Shown piece after piece: positions 9,582-18,835 of a stretch of DNA of 64,000 bases. Origin of the DNA: Bacteroidales bacterium UBA5349 (GTDB taxonomy: Bacteria; Bacteroidota; Bacteroidia; Bacteroidales; Tenuifilaceae); assembly GCA_002410065.1 (NCBI GenBank), contig DHQB01000026.1, positions 275,053-339,052 of the forward strand, read 5' to 3'. Both the position numbers and the translations under genes were made by a program. The notes below the pieces were generated by a model. The model saw only the letters and a list, made by a program, of their open reading frames with translations. It searched no databases and had not been told where the DNA came from. Position 1 is the stretch's first letter, and each line of letters opens with the position of its first letter.

Positions 9582-10817
9582 TTACTTTGCATAACACAAG
9601 AAATACTTTGTAATGTCTTTCGATAAAACATTAGTATTTAACATATCCGAAGCATTGTCTATATCGATTAACCTACCATCGTTGTATAAAATTTTAATTG
9701 ATTCCTCTGTAGAACGATAGGCATTATTACTAACGGAATTGGTAATAACGAAATACCTACTGTAATTGCCTAGTTCTGGATATGTTCGATGAAACTGCTC
9801 CATCTTTTCAGAAACTTCCTGCTCGTTAAAGGGGTTGTTCCTCAACTCTACCTTATATAGTTTTCGTAAAACCATCATTTGGGCTAGTGTTGATAAAGCC
9901 TTGTCATGATGATATTGCCATTGTTTGGCTGCAACAAGTATGTCGGCATCATCAATATTTGTAAAATGATAAAGCGCTGAATCGCTACTTAAAGGTTGAA
10001 GAAAATCGGATACGACTACTTTATGCTTTAAAAAATACAAAAGCGATGGTGAACACCATAAGTCATCGCTCCCCTCAGCCAATTCGCGCGCTCTGTTAAG
10101 CAGTTGGATCAGCAGCTGCTCAGCAGCCACAACCGTTTTGTGTAAATAAACCTGCCAATACATTAAGCGTCTTGCAATCAAAAATTTCTCTATAGAATAT
10201 ATCCCCTTGGCCTCAACCACTAAGTTATCATCAACCACATTAAGCATTTTAATGATCCTATCTGAACCGATGGCTCCTTCGGTTACACCCGTAAAAAAAC
10301 TGTCGCGCCTTAGGTAGTCCATCCTATCAACATCGAGCTGGCTCGAAACAAGTTGATGAAGGAACCGCTTGGGGTAAGTACCCTCGAAAATATCGATGGC
10401 CATGTCAAGCCTGCCTTCAAATTGTTTATTCATTTCGCGCATAAAACACTGGCCAATTCGCTCATGGCTAATGCCAAGGGCAAGGCTATACTCAAGTGAG
10501 TGCGAGAATGGGCCATGACCAATATCGTGAAGCAATATGGCTGCTATTGCCGCCTCAGTCTCCTGTTCAGTAATATTTAGCCCTTTAGCTCGCAAAACAT
10601 CAATGGCCGATTCCATAAGGTGCATAGCACCTAGTGCATGCTGAAAACGGGTATGGTTTGCCCCTGGGTACACGAGGTAGGTTAGCCCAAGCTGACGGAT
10701 ATGGCGAAGCCTTTGAAAGAAGGGATGTTCAATGATGGCGAATGATAATGGAAAAGAGATATTGATAAACCCATGCACTGGATCATTAACAATCTTTTTC
10801 TTCTTTGCCTCCAGCAT
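9582..10817 (-). CDS. HD domain phosphohydrolase (dNTPase-like)
   Basis: A member of the large HD hydrolase family related to SAMHD1/dNTP triphosphohydrolases. The metal-binding signature is clear: RFQHALGAMHL (first His), LLHDIGHGPFSHSLE (the HD pair) and a later SSQLDVDRMDYL aspartate. The N-terminus DPVHGFI is conserved. I start at ATG 10817 (MLEAKKKKIV, about 411 residues) because homologues begin just before that motif. An in-frame ATG at 10856 would add 13 hydrophobic residues. The substrate is unknown. It lies upstream of lpxD on the same strand. Confidence 0.85.
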   Translation of the reverse strand: MLEAKKKKIVNDPVHGFINISFPLSFAIIEHPFFQRLRHIRQLGLTYLVYPGANHTRFQHALGAMHLMESAIDVLRAKGLNITEQETEAAIAAILLHDIGHGPFSHSLEYSLALGISHERIGQCFMREMNKQFEGRLDMAIDIFEGTYPKRFLHQLVSSQLDVDRMDYLRRDSFFTGVTEGAIGSDRIIKMLNVVDDNLVVEAKGIYSIEKFLIARRLMYWQVYLHKTVVAAEQLLIQLLNRARELAEGSDDLWCSPSLLYFLKHKVVVSDFLQPLSSDSALYHFTNIDDADILVAAKQWQYHHDKALSTLAQMMVLRKLYKVELRNNPFNEQEVSEKMEQFHRTYPELGNYSRYFVITNSVSNNAYRSTEESIKILYNDGRLIDIDNASDMLNTNVLSKDITKYFLCYAK

Positions 10818-10904
10818 CGGAATGGGTTTTGAATTAGAAAAAATAAGATGAAACATCCATATTAAGAGCGAACATACTCACGAGAATGACAATTCCATGG
10901 ATGT

Positions 10905-10935
10905 TCAAAGTCTACCTGCGGTAGGCAGACCTGCC
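10905..10935. repeat. Short GC-rich palindromic repeat
   Basis: GTCTACCTGCGGTAGGCAGA followed by CCTGCC forms overlapping imperfect hairpins in otherwise A/T-rich DNA. Similar stems (CCTGTCTACCGATAGGTAGA on the minus strand at 33.4 kb, and CCTTCGGTAGG near 35.5 kb) occur in the accessory island. Confidence 0.45.
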
Positions 10936-11018
10936 TTTAAAAATAAAAAAAACAGACACATGAAATTTTATTATTAAGTTAGATGAAGATACATGGGTAA
11001 ACGTTGCGTTCCATAACC

Positions 11019-11046
11019 AAAAAAACCAGCCTAAGCTGGTTTTTTA
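11019..11046 (-). terminator. Intrinsic terminator after SiaC-like gene 1
   Basis: ACCAGC-CTAA-GCTGGT hairpin flanked by A and T runs, just past the stop of the minus-strand DUF1987 gene. Confidence 0.75.
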
Positions 11047-11052
11047 TTTGCA

Positions 11053-11445
11053 TTAAAAATTCTCCTGTATCTCTATAAGGTTAAAATCAATTCTTGTTAT
11101 TAAAGCTTTATAATCATTCCCTGCAAAATAAATATCTTCATCATCCTCTTCGTAGTACCAATTTATAACCACTGTTTTCGCATCTAGCAAGGAAATACCC
11201 TCAACTTTTCTCATGATATCGAACAATCGCTTTGAAGAGCTAGTATTAAAGTACTCTAACTTAAAATGCAACTCCGTTCTATCGTTGGGCTCTTTAACGT
11301 AGTTATCAATCCAATTTAGGATAGGCTGATAAAAATCGATAACATTTTCAGGTATAGATCGTCCCTCTACCTTTATAATACCATTGTCGGCATCTAAGAG
11401 GGTGTATGGTGTGGTAACGGTTTCTTTTATTTCGATCTTCAGCAT
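11053..11445 (-). CDS. SiaC-like regulatory phosphoprotein (DUF1987), paralogue 1
   Basis: A 130-residue cytoplasmic protein of the DUF1987 family. The studied member, SiaC of Pseudomonas aeruginosa, is a phospho-switched partner protein that activates the diguanylate cyclase SiaD when unphosphorylated. Visible family features: GRSIPENVIDFYQPILNWI (residues about 28-46), the EYFNTSSSKRLFDI segment that should carry the phosphoacceptor (Thr here), and an acidic YYEEDDED stretch. Paralogue 2 lies 39 bases upstream on the same strand, so the two are probably cotranscribed. No SiaD-type cyclase is in the window, so the output partner is unknown. Confidence 0.88.
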   Translation of the reverse strand: MLKIEIKETVTTPYTLLDADNGIIKVEGRSIPENVIDFYQPILNWIDNYVKEPNDRTELHFKLEYFNTSSSKRLFDIMRKVEGISLLDAKTVVINWYYEEDDEDIYFAGNDYKALITRIDFNLIEIQENF

Positions 11446-11484
11446 TGTCTTATCTTTTATTAAAAAGAATAATATTCGATGTGG

Positions 11485-11991
11485 TTATAGCTCCTCAACA
11501 ATAAGGTAATCATCGCCATGCCCATTACGAAGAATTGCATCCCAGTAGCGCATGGTTATTATTGCTTCATTTCCTGATTTTCTGCTCCTAACCCTTATCT
11601 TTTTAAGGTTATGCCGTTCCATAGCAACCTCATCAAAATGAAAAGAGACGCTTGTTAGAGAATCCAAATCTTGTCCAAGCATAAGTATTGATTCATCATC
11701 CTCCTCGTATCGCCAAACAATCTCAACGCTATTCCCATTTGATGCGCAAAGGTCCAGCAACTTCATCATCTCATTTAAATACTTGTTTGAACTACTATTG
11801 GTATACTCTAAAAAAACAACAATCTTGGTATGCAAAGCAGGTGCCTTAATGTACTGCTCAAGCCAGTCGATAAGAGGTTGCCAAAAGGAGTAAACATCCT
11901 CGGTTATTGAGCGTCCTTCAATTTCGAGTATGCCATTCTCGCTAAAGTTAACATAAGGACAATCAGGAGTTTTATCTATCAGAATTCCCAT
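11485..11991 (-). CDS. SiaC-like regulatory phosphoprotein (DUF1987), paralogue 2, extended
   Basis: A 168-residue DUF1987 protein with the same core as its neighbours: GRSITEDVYSFWQPLIDWL, EYTNSSSNKYLNEM (Ser at the predicted acceptor position) and WRYEEDDESI. Unlike the other three paralogues it carries about 40 extra C-terminal residues, basic then mixed (KKIRVRSRKSGNEA onward), which could be an added interaction surface. It precedes paralogue 1 on the minus strand. The sequence CATGGGTAAACGTT at its start codon recurs past the end of paralogue 1. Confidence 0.86.
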   Translation of the reverse strand: MGILIDKTPDCPYVNFSENGILEIEGRSITEDVYSFWQPLIDWLEQYIKAPALHTKIVVFLEYTNSSSNKYLNEMMKLLDLCASNGNSVEIVWRYEEDDESILMLGQDLDSLTSVSFHFDEVAMERHNLKKIRVRSRKSGNEAIITMRYWDAILRNGHGDDYLIVEEL

Positions 11992-12092
11992 GGGTAAACG
12001 TTATCGGGTTATTAATCGTTGCCTTAAAGTTAAAACTATGTTTTAACAAATCAAATTTACTAAAAAAAATGCAACCAAAAACAAGCAATAAT

Positions 12093-13535
12093 TTATTCTT
12101 CAAACCCAATCAATAGTTTTACTATCTCTTTAATTCGAACAATACGCATTAAAATTGAAAGGATGGATAAAGCGGCTAAGGTACCAATAAATCCTACTGC
12201 CCAATTTGACGACTCCATCAGTATTGAAAATGTTACTACAATGGCAATAATTATAAAACCAGAAAATTGCAATACGCTTCTGAGATTTAATTGCACCTGA
12301 AAAACTTTACACGACAGCAAAACCTGTAAGATAGCCATGGAAAATTGGGTTACAAGGCTTGAAACTGCTGCACCAATAATGGTATACCTTGGTATTAGTA
12401 TGAGGTTGAGTACAATGTTAAGGGTTACACCAAAAGCAGAAATGATGTTTAAGTGCCTCAAACTGCCATTGGCCGTTAAAAGTGTTCCAAAGATGTAAAC
12501 TAAGGAGATGAATAAGAATGAAACCATTTGAATGGCAAGTACAACTGACGACTCAGAGGAGTGGTTCACGTATAGCAAATCCATTATCTGATTACGATAT
12601 ACAACACAAACCACAGAAAGAGAGAACGTAGCCACAAAAAGAAGCCTAAATGCAAAACCTAGCAATGGCTTAATGTCTTGGTTGTTCTTAATCATCTTAG
12701 AAAAAAGCGGAAGGAGTAGTGATGCAAATAGGAACGGAAGCATACTTGCCGCATCAAGAAGCCTGAACGCCTGTGCGTAAATCCCCGATTGCATATCACC
12801 ATCTGGTAGCATACGCTCCAACATTACGCTATCGATCCTATAATAAAACGACATAAGTAAAACCAAAATTGCATAAGGATAACTCTGCCTTACAATAGAT
12901 ACAATGAACGCTCTATCGAATCGGGGTTTAAAAAACTTTGCTCGCCTAATCACAATTAGTAAGGCTATAAGAGCAGTTATTAAGTAAGCTATTGTTTGTG
13001 CATACGCAAACCACTGAACCGAAAAATGTTCGCGAAACGGCCCCCAAAGCAAAAAACCACAAAGCGCTATCATTAAAACCCTATCGGTAACTGATAGCAA
13101 GCTATCGGTTTTAAAGCGTTGCAAACCACTAATATTACTCCTAAGGTATAGTATCAAACTCGACAAGAACTGGTTGAACACCAATACCGCTAGTAAAGTT
13201 AATTGTGCTTTGCTATACCCTACTATTAGTGCAAAAGTAACGCTCACAATAGCATATAAAATTCCCATCAGGAATTTTACGGTTACCATATTGGATAGAT
13301 AACGCGATAAAAGATTTGCGTGCCTACTAATCTCCCGATTATTGAAGTTAGTTAACCCAAAATCGAGCAGTATATTGAAAAGAATAGAAAAATTAAAGAG
13401 TGCAAAATAAACACCATACTCACTAGATCCAACTAGGTTCTGAACAGTTCTGTCGATGCCAAAAATCCAAAAAGGCTTAACCAACAGGTTTAGCGAAAGT
13501 AAAAGAAGTAAGTTGGTTGTAAACTTCCGTTTCAA
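12093..13535 (-). CDS. Oligosaccharide flippase family protein (MOP superfamily)
   Basis: A 480-residue integral membrane protein with about 12-14 hydrophobic helices. The Wzx/MurJ-like N-terminus is NLLLLLSLNLLVKPFWIFGI, followed by the loop IDRTVQNLVGSSEYGVYFAL. Family members flip lipid-linked sugar units across the inner membrane. It is divergent from the adjacent glycosyltransferase, supporting a role in surface polysaccharide or lipopolysaccharide assembly, but the substrate cannot be told from sequence. The 140-base gap to the next gene probably carries both promoters. Confidence 0.85.
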   Translation of the reverse strand: MKRKFTTNLLLLLSLNLLVKPFWIFGIDRTVQNLVGSSEYGVYFALFNFSILFNILLDFGLTNFNNREISRHANLLSRYLSNMVTVKFLMGILYAIVSVTFALIVGYSKAQLTLLAVLVFNQFLSSLILYLRSNISGLQRFKTDSLLSVTDRVLMIALCGFLLWGPFREHFSVQWFAYAQTIAYLITALIALLIVIRRAKFFKPRFDRAFIVSIVRQSYPYAILVLLMSFYYRIDSVMLERMLPDGDMQSGIYAQAFRLLDAASMLPFLFASLLLPLFSKMIKNNQDIKPLLGFAFRLLFVATFSLSVVCVVYRNQIMDLLYVNHSSESSVVLAIQMVSFLFISLVYIFGTLLTANGSLRHLNIISAFGVTLNIVLNLILIPRYTIIGAAVSSLVTQFSMAILQVLLSCKVFQVQLNLRSVLQFSGFIIIAIVVTFSILMESSNWAVGFIGTLAALSILSILMRIVRIKEIVKLLIGFEE

Positions 13536-13675
13536 TGTAAATTAATTTTAGGTAAAAGTAAACAAAAGGTCTTAAAGTTAAGTAATGCCCTGCGTTGTTA
13601 CCACAATTAATTTTCACAAATAACTAGCCCTTTGCAAAAAAGTTGTATTTTGCATGCTAAATATTATGCAATACT

Positions 13676-14818
13676 ATGAGAATTGCCATTAACACGCGAT
13701 TACTTATAAAGAATAAACTCGAAGGAATTGGCTGGTTTACATATGAAACCCTCAAAAGAATTGTTGTAAATCATCCGGAACACGAGTACATTTTTCTTTT
13801 CGATCGAAAACCACATCCTGATTTCATTTTCTCAAATAGCGTTAAGCCTATAGTGCTCAGGCCACAAGCAAGGCATCCGTTTCTATGGTATATCTGGTTT
13901 CAATACTCTGTGTCGCACTTTTTAAGGAAAAATAAGGTCGATCTTTTTATCTCACCCGATGGGTTTATTCCTACTCGCTGTAAAACGCCAACACTAAACG
14001 TAATACACGATATTAACTTTCACCATTACCCAAAAGGATTACCCTTGCTTACAAGAGCATACTATCAGCATTTCTTCCCCATTTTCGCCAGAAAAGCCAC
14101 CCAAATTGTTACCGTTAGCCATTATTCCAAAAACGATTTAATAAACAGCTATGGTATAGAACCGGACAAAGTAAGCGTAGTGCACAATGGAGCCAACAAT
14201 ATTTTTGGCCCAATTAATGATGATTTAAAGATCGTTGTAAGGCAAAGGATTACCAATGGAGCACCCTACTTTGTTTTTGTGGGAGCTTTAAATCCCCGTA
14301 AAAATGTTGATAGGTTAATCCGCTCTTTCGATATTTTCAAGCAAAACACTAACGATAACCACAAATTAGTCATCGTTGGCGAACCTATGTTTATGACTAA
14401 GAGCATTGAGCATACGCTGAAAACAATGAAACATAGGGATTCTGTTATTTTTACTGGCCGACTTCAAATTGACGAGCTAACACAGGTTGTTGCATCTGCA
14501 ACTGCGCTTACATTTGTTCCCTATTTTGAGGGTTTTGGAATACCGATGGTTGAGGCCATGTACTGCCACGTTCCAATTATAGCTTCCAACGTTACCTCCA
14601 TGCCCGAGGTTGCGGGCGATGCAGCATACTATGTTGACCCCTTCAATGAGAATCAGATTGCAGAGGCTATGGTGCAACTAGTTGAAAACTCGGAACTTAG
14701 AGCAGCTTTAACCGCTAGGGCAATAGAGCGTAAGCAGCTATTTAGCTGGGACACATCAGCCCATAAACTTTACCAGTGTATTGAGGGGATGACTAGCACA
14801 AACGGTAACAATGCTTAA
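13676..14818 (+). CDS. Glycosyltransferase family 4 protein
   Basis: A 380-residue GT-B fold enzyme. The N-terminus (MRIAINTRLLIKNKLEGIGW) holds the acceptor side. The nucleotide-sugar side has VGALNPRKNVDRLI with the conserved Arg/Lys pair, and the E-x7-E motif in YFEGFGIPMVEAM, followed by SNVTSMPEVAGDAAYYVDP. These are standard GT4 features. Its 3' end overlaps rnhB by 8 bases, so they are translationally linked. Donor and acceptor are unknown; the divergent flippase suggests a cell-surface glycan. Confidence 0.9.
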   Translation: MRIAINTRLLIKNKLEGIGWFTYETLKRIVVNHPEHEYIFLFDRKPHPDFIFSNSVKPIVLRPQARHPFLWYIWFQYSVSHFLRKNKVDLFISPDGFIPTRCKTPTLNVIHDINFHHYPKGLPLLTRAYYQHFFPIFARKATQIVTVSHYSKNDLINSYGIEPDKVSVVHNGANNIFGPINDDLKIVVRQRITNGAPYFVFVGALNPRKNVDRLIRSFDIFKQNTNDNHKLVIVGEPMFMTKSIEHTLKTMKHRDSVIFTGRLQIDELTQVVASATALTFVPYFEGFGIPMVEAMYCHVPIIASNVTSMPEVAGDAAYYVDPFNENQIAEAMVQLVENSELRAALTARAIERKQLFSWDTSAHKLYQCIEGMTSTNGNNA

Positions 14819-15425
14819 TTCTTTTTATAAACAAGGAGTTATTGAGGCCGGTTGCGATGAAGCAGGCCGAGGTTGTCTTGCCGGGCCCGTTTTTGCAGCA
14901 GCAGTTATACTGCCAAAAGATTTTAAGAACGAGCTCCTAAACGATTCAAAACAGCTAAGCCAGAAGAATAGAGACAAATTAAGATTAGTGATAGAGGAAA
15001 CTGCATTAGATTTTGCGGTGGCAAGTGTAAATCCTATCGAAATTGATAAGATTAACATTTTAAACGCATCCATTGTTGCCATGCATAAAGCTATATCGGT
15101 TTTAAAAATTGAGCCTCATCACTTAATAATCGATGGCAATAGATTCAAACCCTATAAAAGCATTCCGCACAAGTGCATTGTTAAGGGCGATGCGCTTTAC
15201 CTTAGTATTGCTGCTGCCTCGGTTTTGGCAAAAACCTATCGCGACGAGTATATGGTTAACTTAGCCAAGAAATTTCCACAATATCTATGGCATCAAAACA
15301 AGGGGTATCCTACCCGTGCTCACCGAGAAGCGATTGCTCAATATGGCATAACAGAATATCATCGTAAATCGTTTAGGTTAACCAACAATCAGCTCGATCT
15401 AAATTTTACTCGCTTGGGTAATTAA
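14811..15425 (+). CDS. rnhB: Ribonuclease HII
   Basis: A 204-residue endonuclease that cuts the RNA strand of RNA-DNA hybrids and removes misincorporated ribonucleotides. The CDEAGRGCLAGPV motif holds the first Asp/Glu pair. The third carboxylate lies in HHLIIDGNRF, and KGDALYLSIAAASVLAKTYRD is a family signature. The start ATG lies inside the end of the glycosyltransferase gene. Length is normal. Confidence 0.95.
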   Translation: MLNSFYKQGVIEAGCDEAGRGCLAGPVFAAAVILPKDFKNELLNDSKQLSQKNRDKLRLVIEETALDFAVASVNPIEIDKINILNASIVAMHKAISVLKIEPHHLIIDGNRFKPYKSIPHKCIVKGDALYLSIAAASVLAKTYRDEYMVNLAKKFPQYLWHQNKGYPTRAHREAIAQYGITEYHRKSFRLTNNQLDLNFTRLGN

Positions 15426-15481
15426 ACCGTTAATATTATTTTCAATCAAATGGATAACGCATAAATTTAAAAACAACTAAA

Positions 15482-17629
15482 ATGAAACGACTAAACATTA
15501 TTCTACTAGGATTAATCCTGCTTTTTTCGCCCCTTGCCAAGGCTGATGAGGGTATGTGGCTTCTGCCTTTGCTGCAAAAGTATAACATAAACACCATGCA
15601 ATCCATGGGGCTTGAGTTAACTGCAGAGCAGCTCTACAGCATCAACAACACCAGCATGAAAGATGCAATTGTTATTTTTGGAGGTGGCTGTACAGGCGAA
15701 ATTATTTCGAGCGAAGGTTTATTGCTTACCAACCATCACTGCGGTTACGGCGCTATACAAAAGCATAGCAGCACAGAACATGACTACCTAAAGAATGGTT
15801 TTTGGGCAATGACTCGCGATGAAGAACTTGCAAGCCCAGGTCTTTCAGTAACTTTCCTTGTTCGGCTTGAGGATGTAACAGACCAAGTGTTTAAACCCCT
15901 TAATGATAAGATGACCGATGAGGAAAGTGCTCTTTCGATAGAGAATACATGCAACACCATTGCTACCAATGCCAAAGAGGGAACTCACTACAGTGCAACA
16001 GTTCGAAGCTATTATGGCGGCAATAAATATTATCTGCTAGTTTATGAAGTTTTTAACGATGTTAGAATGGTAGGTGCACCCCCATCATCAATTGGAAAGT
16101 TTGGTGCTGATTCTGACAACTGGATGTGGCCCCGCCACACTGGCGATTTTTCAATGTTTAGGGTTTATGCCGATAAAGACAATAAGCCAGCAAGCTACTC
16201 GCCCAGTAACGTACCCTACAAGCCAAAGCACCACCTTCCAGTATCAATCAAAGGAGTTGAAGAGGGCGATTTTGCAATGATAATGGGATACCCTGGTTCA
16301 ACCCAACGCTATATGACCTCGTGGGAAGTAGAAGAAGCCCAAAATATAACCAACTCTCTTCGAGAACTCATCAGAGGTGTAAGACAAGAGATTATTCTTG
16401 AAGACATGCTTGCCGACGATGAGGTTCGAATTAAGTACGCATCAAAGTATTCGGGCAGTTCAAACTACTGGAAATTTTCCATAGGACAAAACCAAGCATT
16501 AAAACGTCTTAAGGTAAAAGAGAGCAAAGAGAAGCAAGAGAAAGAATTTGCCAAATGGGTAGCAAGTAAAAGCAAAATCGAAAAAAAATACGGTGAAGCG
16601 CTACCCCTTATTAAAAATTCCATTGAGGCTCGTGGAAATTATCTCTACACCAGCACCTACCTTAGCGAAGCATTACTCCGCGGAACTGAGATCATTTCAC
16701 TAGCATCAAGAGCTGAGGGTTTATACCAAATGCTAACAAGCGAGGATCAGAAGGACTTACAGAGAGGAAGTGAAAGACTAAAACAATCCGCTCGCTCATT
16801 CTATAAGGATTATAACGCACCAACAGACCAAAAAGTGGCAAAAGCCATGTTCAAACTCTTTGCAAAAGAGGTTAAGGACGATTTTAAACCCAGCATCTTC
16901 AAAACCATTGAACAGGATTACAGCAGTTGTGATCAGTACATCGATAAACTATTTGCTACATCAATTTTTGCTGACTCTGTTCGACTGTGGGCTTTTCTTG
17001 AAAATCCTACCAAAGAGGCATTGGAGAATGATATGGCCTTTGTTGCATCACAATCGATTGTAGAAAAAACCAAATCGGTTTGGGAAAGTATGAGTAGCCT
17101 GAATGCAAACTATAGAAAAGGGCACCAACTATACGTAGGAGGTATTATGGAGATGAATAAAGGGGAAGCTATGTACCCCGACGCAAACTCTACCATGCGC
17201 TTAACCTATGGCCAGGTACTCGATTACTACCCAAGGGATGGGGTTAAATACAACCATATTACTACACTTAAGGGTGTTATGGAAAAAGAGGATCCTAATA
17301 ATTGGGAGTTTGTAGTTCCCGATAGACTAAAGGAACTTTACAATAGCAGAAATTATGGCCCTTATGCTCTTGAGAATGGTGAAATGCCAGTAGCGTTTAT
17401 TACAAACAATGACATTACCGGAGGAAACTCAGGTAGCCCCGTTATTAATGGTAAGGGCGAACTTATTGGCTGCGCATTTGATGGCAACTGGGAGGCAATG
17501 AGTGGCAATATTATCTTTGAGAAGGACCTACAGCGCTGCATTAGCGTTGATATACGCTACATCCTCTTTATTATTGATAAGTATGCAGGAGCTAAGCACT
17601 TAATTGACGAAATGACGATTGTTAAGTAA
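15482..17629 (+). CDS. S46 family dipeptidyl-peptidase (DPP7/DPP11 type)
   Basis: A 715-residue exported serine peptidase releasing dipeptides from peptide N-termini, used by Bacteroidota for peptide feeding. A signal peptide covers about 1-21. The chymotrypsin-like double barrel has catalytic His85 (LLLTNHHCGYG), an Asp in the SDNWMWPRHTGDFS region and Ser650 in GGNSGSPV, with an inserted alpha-helical domain between. Gly668 in AFDGNWE matches the position reported to be Gly in DPP7 (hydrophobic P1) and Arg in DPP11 (acidic P1), so a DPP7-like preference is inferred. It lies 56 bases after rnhB and is probably a separate unit. Confidence 0.92.
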   Translation: MKRLNIILLGLILLFSPLAKADEGMWLLPLLQKYNINTMQSMGLELTAEQLYSINNTSMKDAIVIFGGGCTGEIISSEGLLLTNHHCGYGAIQKHSSTEHDYLKNGFWAMTRDEELASPGLSVTFLVRLEDVTDQVFKPLNDKMTDEESALSIENTCNTIATNAKEGTHYSATVRSYYGGNKYYLLVYEVFNDVRMVGAPPSSIGKFGADSDNWMWPRHTGDFSMFRVYADKDNKPASYSPSNVPYKPKHHLPVSIKGVEEGDFAMIMGYPGSTQRYMTSWEVEEAQNITNSLRELIRGVRQEIILEDMLADDEVRIKYASKYSGSSNYWKFSIGQNQALKRLKVKESKEKQEKEFAKWVASKSKIEKKYGEALPLIKNSIEARGNYLYTSTYLSEALLRGTEIISLASRAEGLYQMLTSEDQKDLQRGSERLKQSARSFYKDYNAPTDQKVAKAMFKLFAKEVKDDFKPSIFKTIEQDYSSCDQYIDKLFATSIFADSVRLWAFLENPTKEALENDMAFVASQSIVEKTKSVWESMSSLNANYRKGHQLYVGGIMEMNKGEAMYPDANSTMRLTYGQVLDYYPRDGVKYNHITTLKGVMEKEDPNNWEFVVPDRLKELYNSRNYGPYALENGEMPVAFITNNDITGGNSGSPVINGKGELIGCAFDGNWEAMSGNIIFEKDLQRCISVDIRYILFIIDKYAGAKHLIDEMTIVK

Positions 17630-17660
17630 ACTGCTTAAATAGCATTACTTTTAATTGTAT

Positions 17661-17721
17661 AACCCATCTATGGGAAATTTTTTAGCAAAACTAAGCTACT
17701 AAACCAAACCATAGATGGGTT
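17661..17721 (+). terminator. Long inverted repeat, probable terminator
   Basis: AACCCATCTATGG (17661-17673) and CCATAGATGGGTT (17709-17721) are perfect 13-base inverted arms around a 35-base A/T-rich loop. It lies 32 bases after the S46 peptidase stop. The long loop is unusual for a simple terminator. Confidence 0.5.
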
Positions 17722-17779
17722 TACTTTTACATTTATAATTAAAAATGAGCAGCAATATGCTTAATTTTAAAAAAAAAGA

Positions 17780-17787
17780 TACATTTG
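17780..17787 (+). promoter_or_regulatory. Possible -7 box (TACATTTG)
   Basis: Matches TAnnTTTG, 74 bases upstream of the SiaB-like start. No clear -33 element is visible. It could drive the SiaB/SiaC pair. Confidence 0.3.
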
Positions 17788-17861
17788 TAATTAAAAATCT
17801 GAGATAAGTCAGGTTTTTGTTTTGTAGGTGATAAAAAATTTTTAATTTAGGTTTTTAATTA

Positions 17862-18392
17862 ATGAGTGAATTAAAAGTGGCGAAACAAGAGAATATTCTA
17901 GCACATTACGGTCCATTAAGCTACGAGGAGATTGGTTTTTTGCTCAACCGAATGTCTGCCTTTGTTGATAAGCAAGGAATGAGCATTACCATTAAAAAGA
18001 AAGTTTATTCGGCAATGGTTGAAAGTCTTGAGAATATTTACAAGCATCAAGATGTAATTAGCAGCAATTCCGATTATCAACCTCGCTTTTCACTCTTCCT
18101 CGACGATAAAGAGTTCTCCCTTTTTGCTTCCAACAGTCTCCTTTCTCAAAAGATAAATCCATTAAAAGAAAAACTAGAAAAGGTTAACTCCCTTAACAAG
18201 GAGGGTTTAAAAGATTTATACAAGTTAACTATACTCAGCGGTAGTGTTTCCCAAAAAGGTGGCGCTGGTCTTGGCATCATTAATATTGCCAAAGTATCTG
18301 AAAACAAGATTAACTTCAAGTTTGAGAATGTAAACAATGAGTTTTCATACTTCACTATCAACGTTGCAATTTCACACAATTCTGCTATTTAA
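17862..18392 (+). CDS. SiaB-like protein kinase (DUF6272, GHKL fold)
   Basis: A 176-residue cytoplasmic protein resembling SiaB, the kinase that phosphorylates SiaC in the Pseudomonas SiaABCD switch. GHKL ATP-binding landmarks are visible: an N-box-like ESLENIYKH at about residues 54-62 and a glycine-rich KGGAGLGIINIAK box near 131-143, followed by terminal strands (KINFKF, FSYFTINVAI). It is followed after 12 bases by a SiaC-like gene, which supports the kinase/substrate pairing. No SiaA-type phosphatase lies in the window, so the dephosphorylating partner would be elsewhere. The kinase function is inferred from the family and context. Confidence 0.8.
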   Translation: MSELKVAKQENILAHYGPLSYEEIGFLLNRMSAFVDKQGMSITIKKKVYSAMVESLENIYKHQDVISSNSDYQPRFSLFLDDKEFSLFASNSLLSQKINPLKEKLEKVNSLNKEGLKDLYKLTILSGSVSQKGGAGLGIINIAKVSENKINFKFENVNNEFSYFTINVAISHNSAI

Positions 18393-18404
18393 ACTCTAGC
18401 GTAA

Positions 18405-18809
18405 ATGGAACCACTATTCATAGAACCAACAGAATTTACACCAAAAGTGTTTTTCGATCCCGAAAACAGCCTTTTTGAAATATCTGGGTTCTCTAGGCCC
18501 GAAAACGTTATTGGCTTTTATAAGCCAATACTCAAATGGCTAGAAGAGTATAATGACATGGTGTTAAGCCAAAATATAAATTTCAAAAAAAGCATCCTTA
18601 CTCTCAATCTAAAGATGACCTATTTCAATTCAGCCTCCTCAAAATTTCTACTCGACGTTATGCTTGAGTTCATGAAGTTTATGTCGAAAGGCAATAAGAT
18701 TGAAGTGAATTGGTACTACGAAGAAGGCGACGATGAGATTTTAGAATCAGGAGAGGAAATTGCCGATATGCTTGGTTATAATTTTAACTTTATATCATAC
18801 CTGCCCTAA
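18405..18809 (+). CDS. SiaC-like regulatory phosphoprotein (DUF1987), paralogue 3
   Basis: A 134-residue DUF1987 protein. Core features are GFSRPENVIGFYKPILKWLEEY, TYFNSASSKFLLDV (Ser at the predicted acceptor position) and WYYEEGDDEILESGEE. It starts 12 bases after the SiaB-like gene, and a strong terminator follows, so kinase and partner form a compact two-gene unit. It shares more with paralogue 4 (FxPE...EISGxSRPENV) than with paralogues 1 and 2, suggesting a local duplication. Confidence 0.88.
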   Translation: MEPLFIEPTEFTPKVFFDPENSLFEISGFSRPENVIGFYKPILKWLEEYNDMVLSQNINFKKSILTLNLKMTYFNSASSKFLLDVMLEFMKFMSKGNKIEVNWYYEEGDDEILESGEEIADMLGYNFNFISYLP

Positions 18810-18835
18810 CACTGAAATCTTAAACCAACTTTAAG

